From NCBI GenBank assembly GCA_020698575.1, contig CM036250.1, positions 25,991,500 to 26,055,499 of the forward strand: a stretch of 64,000 bases of DNA, read 5' to 3'. Shown here piece after piece: positions 45,322 to 56,400 of the stretch. Origin of the DNA: Bostrychus sinensis (taxonomy: Eukaryota; Chordata; Actinopteri; Gobiiformes; Eleotridae). The stretch's first letter is position 1, and every line of letters starts with the position of its first letter. Made by a program: the position numbers and the translations under genes. Under the pieces are notes generated by a model. That model saw nothing but the letters and a program-made list of their open reading frames with translations, had not been told where the DNA came from and did not search any database.

Positions 45322-48300
45322 ATGAAGATCTGGGCGTCAGAGCACGTATTCAAGTAAGTGCCTCATCTTCTGTGCTATCGTGCTTTTGACTTTTCTGCGT
45401 TAAACAACTTAAAACAAAGTGCAAATGACTCTGTATCCATTCAGATCTACCGCTAGCACCTTAGCTTTAGCCACGGATGCTGAGATACATAACTTGGCGC
45501 TAAGCGGTCGTAAAGTTACCAAACCAACTGCGTTTCTCTTAAAAAACATCCACACGTAATCACTGTCTGGTTTTTAGTGTATTTGATTTTTGACTTAAAA
45601 TAATGACGTTTTAGGGACATTTGTAGCTCGTTTTAGCAAACTTATAACTTTGGGTTTATTTAGCTGTTAGCCAAGAGAGCTAACTGTGGTCACCAGAGGC
45701 TATGGTTTAGATCATAGGCATTACCAAAATGTAATTATAATCGCTTACCCAGCTGTCCCGTTAGTCTCTGTCTAATATAAGTCTATGATTTCCGCGTGCT
45801 TTGTGTGTCGTGTCTGTCTGACACCGCTTACATAACACCATCAGATTGGTAGGAGGCTGGATGGGATTTAAACCACAGTTATCCTTGTGTTTACGACGCT
45901 TTTGTCCTGTATTAACCTGTAGCTGCAAGACTTTCGCGGAAATTGGATTAGAAATTTCTATTCTTTTATGGAAGTTTCTAGAATCATCGCGATGATGCTT
46001 CGGATGGGGGGCGCCTTTCCAGTTGTCAACCCGAGGGACACTCACTGAATTCAGCATCTTTTCTGATTTCTCATGTATTGTCTTACGTCCACTATTTTCC
46101 ATGTGACGTTTTTGAAACTCGCCGTTCTGTGTCTAGACATCATGACAGTCGAAGTTTATTGTTAATGCAGAACTGAATTATTTATTAATATAATATGACC
46201 AGCAGAGGGAGTCTTTGCTTCTCACACGTGAGAATAACGCCGTTATTGGGGTGTTTAAACTGTAAACAGAGTCAGCAGTTCACTGTAAGCAGGACTTAGT
46301 GTTAACACTGAGCTCTCACCTCATTGTCATTGGGTGATAAAAGTGAGGAGTGGTTGTTTTGCTTATTCTTTTGTGTAACCATTGCAGTTTCAGAATGCTT
46401 TGCTGAAATCGGTTGCTACTGTATAGTTTAGATATAAAATCATTTTATTAAACCCCTTACTCACTTACAAATAATTGGTACAAATAATAAACAATATTTC
46501 TATTGTTGCTATTGCTATATAAAAATATTTTGCAATATATTATTCTCTTTAAACAGCTTTCTGTGTTGAGATGGGTTGCATTTGTTGCATCTACTCCATT
46601 ACACTTTTTACTGACCTTTACTACAATATATAAAATAATTAAGCGACTAAGTCTCCATCTTCGCCTATTCACTGTAGTTTCACATCCTTTATGTGCATGT
46701 CAAGATTAGTTTGTCACATTTCTGAGTCTTTTAGGTGGTACAGATTTTAAAAGGTCTGTTGTTTCTAACAGTGCATTTATACTTAAGTTCAGTACATATT
46801 TTGACTCTACACCTCTGTAACATTGACCTGATCTGTCCTAACAGCCACCCATGGGAGACGGTGACCAAAGCAGCCATGCAAAAATATCCCAACCCCATGA
46901 ACCCCAGTGTTTTTGGAGTGGACGTGTTGGACAGAAAAGTGGACACTGACGGTCGACTACACAGCACCAGACTGCTCAGCACAGAGTGGGGGCTGCCCGC
47001 GATGGCAAAGTCTGTAAGTAAACTAACAAAGGCAAAAATTTAGGTGATGTCAATGCATTTTATCTTGGTGTATTTGAGTCTATAAAAAGCTTTGTTTTCT
47101 GTCAGATTATTGGTGTCACAAGAACATGCACTTACGTCCAAGAGCACTCAGTAGTGGATCCTAAAGAAAAGACTTTTGAACTGCAATCTACAAATGTAAG
47201 TTTTTAAATAGTTCACCACTTAAAAATCTTGTCAGCAGATCAGACTATGATAACACTAACAATGGTATATATACTCTTTATTCAGATCTCCTTCACAAAC
47301 CTCGTATCAGTCGATGAAAAGTTGACCTACAAACCTCATCCACAGGATTCTCAAAAGTAAGTGACTTTTTGTTGATTTTGTTGGTGCAAAATCCCATTCA
47401 CAGTATTTATGTATACATCATGACAAAAAAAAAGAAAAGTTATGCCGCATTTATGTGGTTCTCAAATGATGCAGTTTCAGTTTTTCCATCAAAATTGTTT
47501 TCAAAATGTATCATAAATATAGAACCTCTCACTCTTTTCAGAAGAATTTTAAGAATTTCCTCTTGGGGATCAAATACAGGAATTCTAATAATTAATTAAT
47601 TAGTGCAATAATAAACTGGCATATGTCAATACATTTGAATATTGGGAAAAGTGATTATTTTAATATAAATTATTTCAGTAGTTCAATTTAAAGGAAAATA
47701 TTCAAAGTATTTCTGTATTTTATTGTAATAATGATCTAATATTTTAATTATTGAATTATTGTTTTCATTAGCTGTTAACAATAATAATCACAAATAAAAT
47801 AAGTAAATTATTGAAATATTTCACTATGTGTTTGTCCACATAAATTTTTATCATGAATTGAACTGAAATAAATGTTCTACTAGACAATATTCTAATTATT
47901 GAGGTGCACCTGTATTTACAATGCTGACATTATTTACTATTGAAAGACAACTTTGAGCTTTGTTTATGTTTTTGTGACTGCTCGATATTTCACGTTACTG
48001 AAATTTTATCTATTGATTTGTCTGTTGTTTGTTATACTTATGATATATAGAAGCACAGCTGTGGCTCCATTGATCTTTGGGCTTCCTCTCTCTGACCTTT
48101 GACCTGTTGTTGCTTATTTCCAGGACAGTGTTGACGCAAGAGGCACTGATCAGTGTTAAAGGCATTAGTCTGAGCAGCTACCTCGAGGGGCTCATGGCCA
48201 AAACCATATCTGTCAATGCGGGAAAGGTAAAACATTAACCTAAAACTACAGCCACAACATCACTAGTGGGGGCACTGCTCTGTTTGTCAGGTTTACTACT

Positions 48301-49868
48301 AAGGGTGCTCCGATCGATCGGCCGCCGATCATGATCGGCCGATCATGGCTAAAAATAGAGTGATCGGTGATCGGTAAAATGGGCCGATCAGAAGGGCCGA
48401 TCAAATTACAATAAACACGCGAGGCTCTCACATTTACTGTCCTGCAACTCCGGTTTGATAAAACAGCAGTAGCGTTATTTTAGCAGTGTTTTTAAGTTAA
48501 GCCCTGGTTATAACTAACACAAACCTGCCCTGGAGCTGCTGCTTTATGTCCCCGCCTGCTTTAGGAGCGCACGGGACAGAACCGAGGCGCAGCAGTGCGT
48601 GTATTTGCAAACACCAACGTAAATAGAGCTACAGCTAACCCGCTAACAGTTACGTTAAAAGGATTAAGAAAGTTCAGAGTCTGCCTGTGTCTTGTTGTGC
48701 GGAGAAAACTGTGCGTTTTGTGGCTTAAACTGCACCAAATGGCTGCTAATGGAAAGAGAAAGTAAAAAGGCAGCCCATGTGTCCGTGTGTCTGAGAGGAG
48801 CACCTTTCATCGTTGTCTTCTCTGCTCTCTTTGCACGTTTTCTTCGTTCAGACGTTGTCAAAACTGGCAGCAGGAGCTGTCTGCTCTTTAGTCCACTGTG
48901 TTTCAACCTGGTTTGGCTGCGCGTTACGCGGACACAGGCGCTGCACCCGCGGACTCAACCAATTAAGAACAGCTGATTTTTACATCAGCGGAGCATTCAA
49001 ACAAAGCCACAGACACTGGGCACACATTAAAGACCAATAATGCAACAAAACCTCTTCTAAAACAAAAATAAGTAGAATTTTGTTGTTCTTTTATATTTAC
49101 AAAGGCTACAGTATTTTTCAAATGGAACTAATAATAGCCTGCATACAATACATTACTACATTGAAGACCACGTTATCGGTATCGGCCATGATCGGTATCG
49201 GCCGATCACAGCAGAGGCTGATCGGTGATCGGTGATCGGCCTCAAAAACCCTGATCGGAGCACCCTTATTTACTACGGCAAACACAAAGCTTACACTGAA
49301 TCATCAAAGCAAAGCTTCAGTATTGTTTATGATAAGAGTACCAGCAAGAATAAATGGACGAGAGTACAAGATGTATGGTTTAGAGCCAGTGGCACAGAGA
49401 AAAAATGGGAAGCAGAGCAGGAGATAGCAGAGTGGAAAATGTTGAGGTTCTCTTTGTGGTCAGACTGAGATGGTTTGAACATGTACAGAGGAAGTATAGT
49501 GACTATATGGGCAGAAGGTTTCCAATGCTATAGATGCCAGGCAGGAGGCCTAGAGGAAGACTAAAAAGGAGATGATGCAGAGGATGAGGTTAGGTGGAGG
49601 CAGGTGATTTGCTGTGGTGACCCCTGAAAGGGGAAGGGGAACAAAAGTGTTTAATTTTATTTCATTTAAATTAAAGGCATTTATGCTACTGTATTTTTCT
49701 CAAATGTCTTATTCCAAATTGTATTGTTATAATTCCTTTTTTCTTTTTGTATGCCAGGGCCGGGAGGCAATGGAGTGGGTCATCCGACGACTAAACACAG
49801 AAATCGAGGAGTTTGCAGCGACAGCTCGTGGGACCTATGCGAGCTCCAATGGCTGCAGCTATGACTGA
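45322..49868 (+). CDS. prelid3b: PRELI domain-containing protein 3B (slowmo homologue)
   Basis: PRELI/MSF1-domain proteins carry phospholipid between mitochondrial membranes together with TRIAP1. PRELID3B is the slowmo-type member. Coding exons: 45322-45353, 46845-47013, 47106-47195, 47286-47356, 48124-48226, 49758-49868. They sum to 576 bases, giving 191 residues and a TGA. The protein starts MKIWASEHVF and keeps HPWETVTKAAMQKYPNPMNP, RLLSTEWGLP, YVQEHSVVDP, SYLEGLMA and KGREAMEWVIRRLN. It matches human PRELID3B better than PRELID3A (for example YKPHPQD and the GREAMEW tail). The start has an AAAATGA context and follows a GC-rich leader. Intron 5 carries a hAT element and a LINE fragment. 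Confidence 0.95.
45354..46844. other. prelid3b intron 1
   Basis: A 1.5-kb first intron. I see no repeat end, coding block or RNA gene in it. Confidence 0.5.
47600..47914. mobile_element. Partial Tc1-type element end
   Basis: The right end TATTGAGGTGCACCTGTA (to 47914) and AATATTCTAATTATTGAGG resemble the ends of a common fish Tc1-type repeat (ACAGGTGCATCTCAA...). The left end is not clear. It is in prelid3b intron 4. Confidence 0.4.
48300..49268. mobile_element. hAT non-autonomous element with GATCGG-rich ends
   Basis: The ends TAAGGGTGCTCCGATC and its complement (GATCGGAGCACCCTTA, to 49268) are flanked by a perfect 8-bp duplication TTTACTAC (48292-48299 and 49269-49276). Both subterminal regions carry clustered CCGATC/GATCGG motifs, probably transposase binding sites. 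The 969-bp interior has no recognisable transposase. It is in prelid3b intron 5. Confidence 0.92.
49320..49640 (+). mobile_element. LINE reverse-transcriptase C-terminal fragment
   Basis: The plus strand decodes in pieces to EHVQRKYSDYMGRRF and PGRRPRGRLKRR, the terminal motif of fish LINE reverse transcriptases, with stops between. It lies directly downstream of the hAT element in prelid3b intron 5. Confidence 0.7.
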
Positions 49869-52210
49869 CAAATGATACTAACCTTGACCATCACCTCCAT
49901 CATGAACCAGTGGACTCTGAATGGACATTTTCTCCTCTTAAGGGGAAGTCTCACTTCTTCTGCCAGCACAGCCTGAGAACACAGCCCCCAGTCTTCTTCC
50001 TTCTTCTCAGTGTTTTGTCATGGGATGTCCTACATCAGCTGTCTGACACTTTGAGCTGTATAACAGTGAGCCGGTGACAGGTCTATACTCAACTACACTC
50101 GAGGCTCCTGGGGTATTGTCATGTGATCACCAGTGTCTTCTTAAAATCACACTGTGCCTCCACATTATCAACTTCTTCTTTCTTTCTTGTATCTCATCTG
50201 TCCTTTTTTCTTTTCTTTTGCTTCAAAAATAGATTGTACCCCTTTTTTAGACCTCACATTTCAATTAATTTCCTCCAAATCTGGACACAAACAGCTAACT
50301 GAAGTCGCTATGTACTTTGATTGTGAAAGAATACTGCTTTTTGAGTGGCTAAGCAAGCTTTTGATATTGAGACACAAATTTCTCCTGTGCATAAGCCATC
50401 ACTACTATTTAGATGCACAACAAGTGATTGATTTACTACAAGAAATCAGCTGTTAAAAGATTAATTTGGTACCACTCACACAACAAAAAAAAACTAAGTA
50501 CATTAGGATACACCTACTAATTAGTTATTTTAAACACATGTAGCACTAAGACTGATCACATAAAATATAATCACTAAAGATGGGTCTGAAAGAAGGCCAA
50601 TATTGCGTTTGAAACAACAAGGCCCAAGAAAATTAGCCTATATTTATAGCACGAACCATATAATGTAATCTTTTAAATATATATAGTTTATCTCTAACTT
50701 TCTAAGGTGCCAAAATTGAAAAGTAGTTTAATTCAACCAAATGCGTTCTTATTTCTAGTATTTATTGCTTATATTTCAAACACAAATGGTTGCACTTAAG
50801 AAGCATTAGTTTACAGAAATGGCACTGACGATGACGTATCCAAATCTAAACAAGCTTTTCTTTTAGCATTTAGTGGTAGTAGCGGGACAACAGGTTCTTT
50901 TCTAAATGTGTACATATGGGATTTATCTGGAAGGCTCAGTGTGTCAGTTGAATGCATATATTAGGGTCAAAGCTAGATAGACACCAAAGCACTTGTTATT
51001 CTTGCATTGGTCCAAAATTTATAGAAACGTAAATTAAGGATGAAGTTAGAAGTTACATTTTTTCTTTGGGCTGGAAATCACAAGAGTTGTTTTTCATTTT
51101 GCTCATTCAGTATAAATTAATGAATGACCTGTACTATTAAGCAATACTTCATGGGACCACATTTGGTTAATCTCCAACATTTTGAAGTTTCTCAGTCCTA
51201 GTGCAGGCGCTGGTCAGTCTGCCTTCATAGTTGTTATCTGAGTTAGTTTCTTATTTTGTCTGTCTTTCTCCTAACCCTGATACTAGCCTGTGTTGTGTTG
51301 TGTTACAGATTAGGATTGGATTAGGATTACTCCATACTTGAATGTTTAACTTATTTTCATGAAGTTAAGTGAGGCTGTGAAGAAACTAGTGTTTGCTTTT
51401 GCCATAGTGTTGTACTGTATGTGAACATTTTGAAGAAAGATGTTATGGAACAAAATGTCTGGTTAGACGCAAACCCTGGTATATTTATGGTTACTAATAT
51501 GTGGCAATGGCTGTTAACTATTTAAAAGCTATAACTTGAGTTTGTAAGCAACATTTTAGTGTCTTTTGTTAGATACACTGAATTAATGTTATCTTTTACA
51601 TAACTGTAGAAAACTCACTCTGACCTATTTCCCATTGTCTATCTAAAATCTAGTTTACATAAAGAATTAGACCAGTATTTTGAAAAAGGAAGTCATTTGA
51701 ATACTTTTGGGTAACTTCTCCTACAGTAGGTAATTGTCAGCGCGCTGTCAGTTTGGAGAAGCAGACAGGAGCAATGACCGACTTTATGTGTGATCAAAAT
51801 ATACTATTGGGCTACAAAAAAAACAAAAAAAAAACTCTTTCATTTTGGCCTTTCCCTTCTCGGGTCATCACAGGAAATGATCTTCTCCTTAGCAAGCAGT
51901 GATTTGGCATGTGTTTAATGTCAGACACAACCCGCTCCATTTATCTAGGCTTGGTACTAGCACAAACCATACACACTGGGTTGTGAGCATCTGGCTGGAT
52001 TACTAACTTTTCTTGACTGATATTTTAGCTTTTTAAATATCCTCTACAGACTTGACATTTGAATTGGCATTGTAGTTGTTCATTGTCATTTTTCTCCTGA
52101 CCCTTTTTCAACTTAATTCTCTAAGGTCTTGCTCCTGTCTGCTTCTCCAAACCAGGAATGTGCTCACTGGTAATCTGCTGTATGGAATAAAACAGCTATC
52201 CACAAAATAC
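49869..52210 (+). other. prelid3b 3' untranslated region (probable)
   Basis: After the prelid3b stop, 2.3 kb of AT-rich sequence carries no gene or mobile element that I recognise. It ends at an AATAAA at 52186-52191. A long 3' UTR is known for this gene in other vertebrates; the end point here is inferred from the signal only. Confidence 0.5.
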
Positions 52211-53432
52211 TTGAATATTACTTCCACAGTTGTGCATGTGTCCTGCCAAGCATTTCATCGATAGTTTATCAAACCATGTCTCCTCTGTTTTCTGTTTTTT
52301 GGTTCCATTTCTGTTCAACTTAAGAAAAATGACGTTTTTTCTATGAAAACATGTTGACAGAGTTAGCTGAAAATAGGCTCATTTATATTTTTGGTGCTGT
52401 TTACATTCCACAAATGTAAAAATGAGTGAAATGTTTCAGATAAAGAGATTCATTGTTTCATGAGTTTATGGTCTTATTGTCTTACATTTATGGGGTCAAG
52501 ATAATGTATCTAACAAATTATATATTTTATCAAGAGTCATATGACAGTTTTAATAATTTCTATCTCCTATATAGCCAAATATCCTTTGAGTTTAAAGACC
52601 TCTGGTGGTGACAGAAGATATGACCAAGTTGTATTTAACAATATGCAGCTTTTCAATTGTTTACTTTGTACCAATATCCTTTACAAATCCCATCTGCTTT
52701 GGGCCTGAGGTGGGGTATTCTCTTGTGATCACCAGTAAATCTCAGGGCTATCATAGACGCTATCAAACAATCATTCACATTTACATTACATTACATTGAC
52801 TATGGGAAATCTAAGACGCAGCCATTCACCTATAGATATGATTGTGGGAGAAAGCTGGCAGTGTCTGGTCCAGTCTTTGACACGACCTTGCTGTATATGT
52901 AAACATGAATAGTATAATATGACTAAAATAATAAGACTAAAATTAAGTGAGATACCCTGTATATATTTTATCATTTTACTAATTTGTTAACATTAGAGCA
53001 GTGATTCTCATACGAAACCAGGTTTAAGCCAGGGCTAATCTAGGACTAAATCAGGTCTAATGCAAGTCTAAACCAGGTCATTACCAAGATTAATCTCGGT
53101 TTAGACCGGGACAAATCTGTGCCTAAATTAGGATTTAGTAGTGGTCTACACTTCAAATTTAATCCCCATTCAGATTAGGACTAAAGTTGGACAAAAACTA
53201 TATACTAAATCAGGACTTGAACTGCAAAAGACTTCAGAGTCCCACCAGAAGAAGCCTGCGTACCACCAGAAGTACCTGCGCCACAGTTTCAGAAACACTA
53301 CATTCAAGCAGTAAGTTTGTAGTTTTTTACTTGTGATTTTACCTGTGGATTCTAAAATATTGAACAAAACATTAATCCAAACTACTTTATCCATAATGTA
53401 TAAAAATAATATCATGGACAAAGTCTACGCTG
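52211..53432. other. Convergent intergenic region between prelid3b and the BPI/LBP-like gene
   Basis: No gene is recognised. At about 52995-53220 there is a degenerate short-period repeat built on GGACTAAATCAGG and GGTCTAAACC-like words. The two neighbouring genes end toward each other here. Confidence 0.5.
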
Positions 53433-56400
53433 TTAATACGTCGACTGCAGCTTAGCATCTGAGGCCAAGGCCATAAATCCCTGAAACAAACAAAAACAAT
53501 ATAAGACAACTTGATTTATCATTAAACTTTGCACACTTTTTTTTTTAATTTGTAGCTGATACTGACCTTCTTCACCTTCAGGACAGAATTCACCAGCTGG
53601 AACATTTTTTGTTTTGGGCAAATCAAAGCCTTGTCCAAGTTTCTCTGAAGCAAAAAGATCACATACGTTTAAATCCTTCAAAATGATGTCTTGACAACAG
53701 TTCTTACTGAAGTACTCTGTGTGATACTGAGTACAGCTAGGACTAATCTTTTTTCTACAGCACAATTTTAGACCTAAACAATGTCAAGAAAACATGAGGT
53801 GTGTGATAATAAAAGTTAATTTTCTTAACCATAAGACCTGCAATATTTTAAAAAGGTAGAACATTTTTTAACTCAAGTAACGATACTATTCCTAAAAAAG
53901 AAATGAATTACATTAAGTGAGTAGAAGTATTACATGTAAGTACCACTATTTCTACCACCACTGTCCCCATCCTGGCTTTAACCTTGGACCATCTAGTCAT
54001 TACCCACTTTGCTATTTTCTTTAAAATTGTAAATCACTTAAGTAAAAGTATTTAGTTTACTCACCTGTCTTTGTAATCTAAATACTGAGATATTTTAGTT
54101 TTAAATGGACTTTAATGATTCTCAAACTCACTGTTAATCATTCCCAAAGCTGCGATTCAATCCGTTCTTAGCCAGGTTTTCCAGCGCGTCTGTCTGCAAC
54201 CAAAGTTAATTCAATAACATTCATAAAACCGTATTCTGAAAACTATATATTTGGAGTATTTACTGTATTTTACCTTGAAGGGTCCAATTTCAGTGTTGGC
54301 CAAAGAAAGGGTGAAACTGAAAAAAAAGATTGTCAAGTTAGATTTGGTGTTATAACTACACCAGTAACTTCATTATGTAAATCAATGGTTGTCAGCTGGT
54401 CTGACTGTGGGACCTAGTTTTATCCCTTATTATTATATTTAGACCAGAGTTGTCAAATTTTTTATTTTTATTTTTTAATAGAAGTGCCATATTTTGCGTC
54501 ACAACAAAAGAAGATCTCTTTCCTTCAGGGGTCTTCACAGTGATTCATTCTCATGGATACAGGGATAGGTTTTACTCTGGTTTTACCCCTCTACAACCCC
54601 ACATTTATCCAGGTTTGGGACCAGCACCTAGTGGGTGATTTTTTTTTGGCACCACAACTAGTATAGTTTCCATTTTTTCTTCCTTAATGCCAGGTCCATC
54701 TCACACAAATTTGTGTGAGATGGACCCATTATATTTATATAAAGCTTTTTACCTGTGCTTCAAACCTGCTGTAAAAATTACTTCCTGTGGCAATTCGGGC
54801 TAATTGAGAATGAGGCTCGTGGGTTAATAAAAATGGGTCACATTTGGCATCTAAATTATTTTGCTCTGACTATTGTGTACATGTATTTTAAGAGTTATCA
54901 CTCCATTTCATGTACTGTATTTTCCGCACTATAGGGCGCACTTAAAAGCCTTCAATCTTCTCAAAAAAATTACAGTGCGCCTTATAATCCAGAGCGCCTT
55001 ATATATGAATTTCATTTACGGCTATCGTAGTTAGGAGCATCGCGGAGTAATACATTTATTTATTTATTTATTTATTTATTTATTATACTTTATTGATCCC
55101 CGTTCTTTCTCTGCATTGACCCATCCCTCAATGCCGCTGGGGAAACCTGTCAAGAGCAGTCGGCAGCCGCGGTGCAGCGCCCGGGGACCCTTCTCCAGAT
55201 CTTGAGCCAGGATCCTGGTCAGGAGGATCTGGCTGGAGGTTTTAGCCTGTTGTGCATGTTTTGAGGTTGATGGGGGAAACCGGAGCACTCGGAGGAAACC
55301 CACCCAGACACGGGGAGAACATGCAAACTCCACACAGAAAGGACCCACACGGTCCAGGAATCGAACCCGGGACCTTCTAGCACATACTGTGCTTCACCAT
55401 AATATTGCCGTAATCGCCCAACTGTTTAACTCGGACACTGAAGATGAAGAATTTGAGGGATTTGTGGACGAGGAATGAACTGAAAAAGTGAGTGTATTGT
55501 GTTGTATTTTGTAATAACGTTAACTGAACAGTTATGAGTTATTGTGAATACGCTATTGTTTGATTTAGTGGTCTCAGATTGTGTTTTTTATTCACGCGTT
55601 ACAACTGAACAAGTTTGGGAGTTATGGTGAACGCGTTGAATAAAGTTTGACTGACCGACTTATCTGACTGTTTTGTTTCGCTTTTTAGTCCGGAGCACTT
55701 TATATGTGAAAAAAGTTTGAAAATAGATCATTCAATGACAGTGCGCCTTATAATCCGGAGCGCCCTATAGTGCAGAAAATACGGTAATTAAAACAATATT
55801 CAGGCTTCATTTGAGATGAATATTGTAACTATAGTCAACCTCCCAGCAGCCCACTTTTAAGCCCTGACCCACCAGTTGGGAACCACAGAGCAACACTCAC
55901 TTGTCCATTGTCACTGAGCTCTTGAGTTTCCCACTGTCAATCCACATTTTGCCCCTGAACGCCGAGGCCTGAAAAAAAAAAAAAAGTTACACACTTGTCA
56001 ATATCATGATGATAAGTAGGGTCAGGTCAGTCAGGTGTCATCTCTGATTTATAGTTGGGATGCCCCGACATAACACAAGTAAAATTTAGGTTTTATTTAA
56101 TATTTATGATTTTATTATATTCTTATTTATTCTGTTCTTCTATTCTATTTCTATTATTTTTAGTAGATATCTCTAGTGTTTCCTTAAAGGGGGCCCTCTG
56201 CACCAGGGGTTGTGATCGACCATGGCTGCAGTGGAGCTGCCCCACGGCTCCCGGTGCAGACGGCTCCCGGTGATAGTGTTTCCTCACCTGGCTCCTCTTC
56301 TCAGCCACATGTTAGTGTTTCTGTGTCTGTCTATGTATACCAGGACACAAATATATACTATTTTAAACTGTGTGTGCAAGCAAGAGAAAAGTGAGTAGAG

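Noticed and set aside
48561..49040. Open frames on both strands inside the hAT element
   Set aside because: No transposase or other domain is visible, and the region is the interior of a non-autonomous element with a perfect target duplication.
46845..49868. PRELID3A instead of PRELID3B
   Set aside because: Diagnostic positions (YKPHPQD, GREAMEWVI, extended tail) fit PRELID3B, and the neighbouring atp5f1e agrees.
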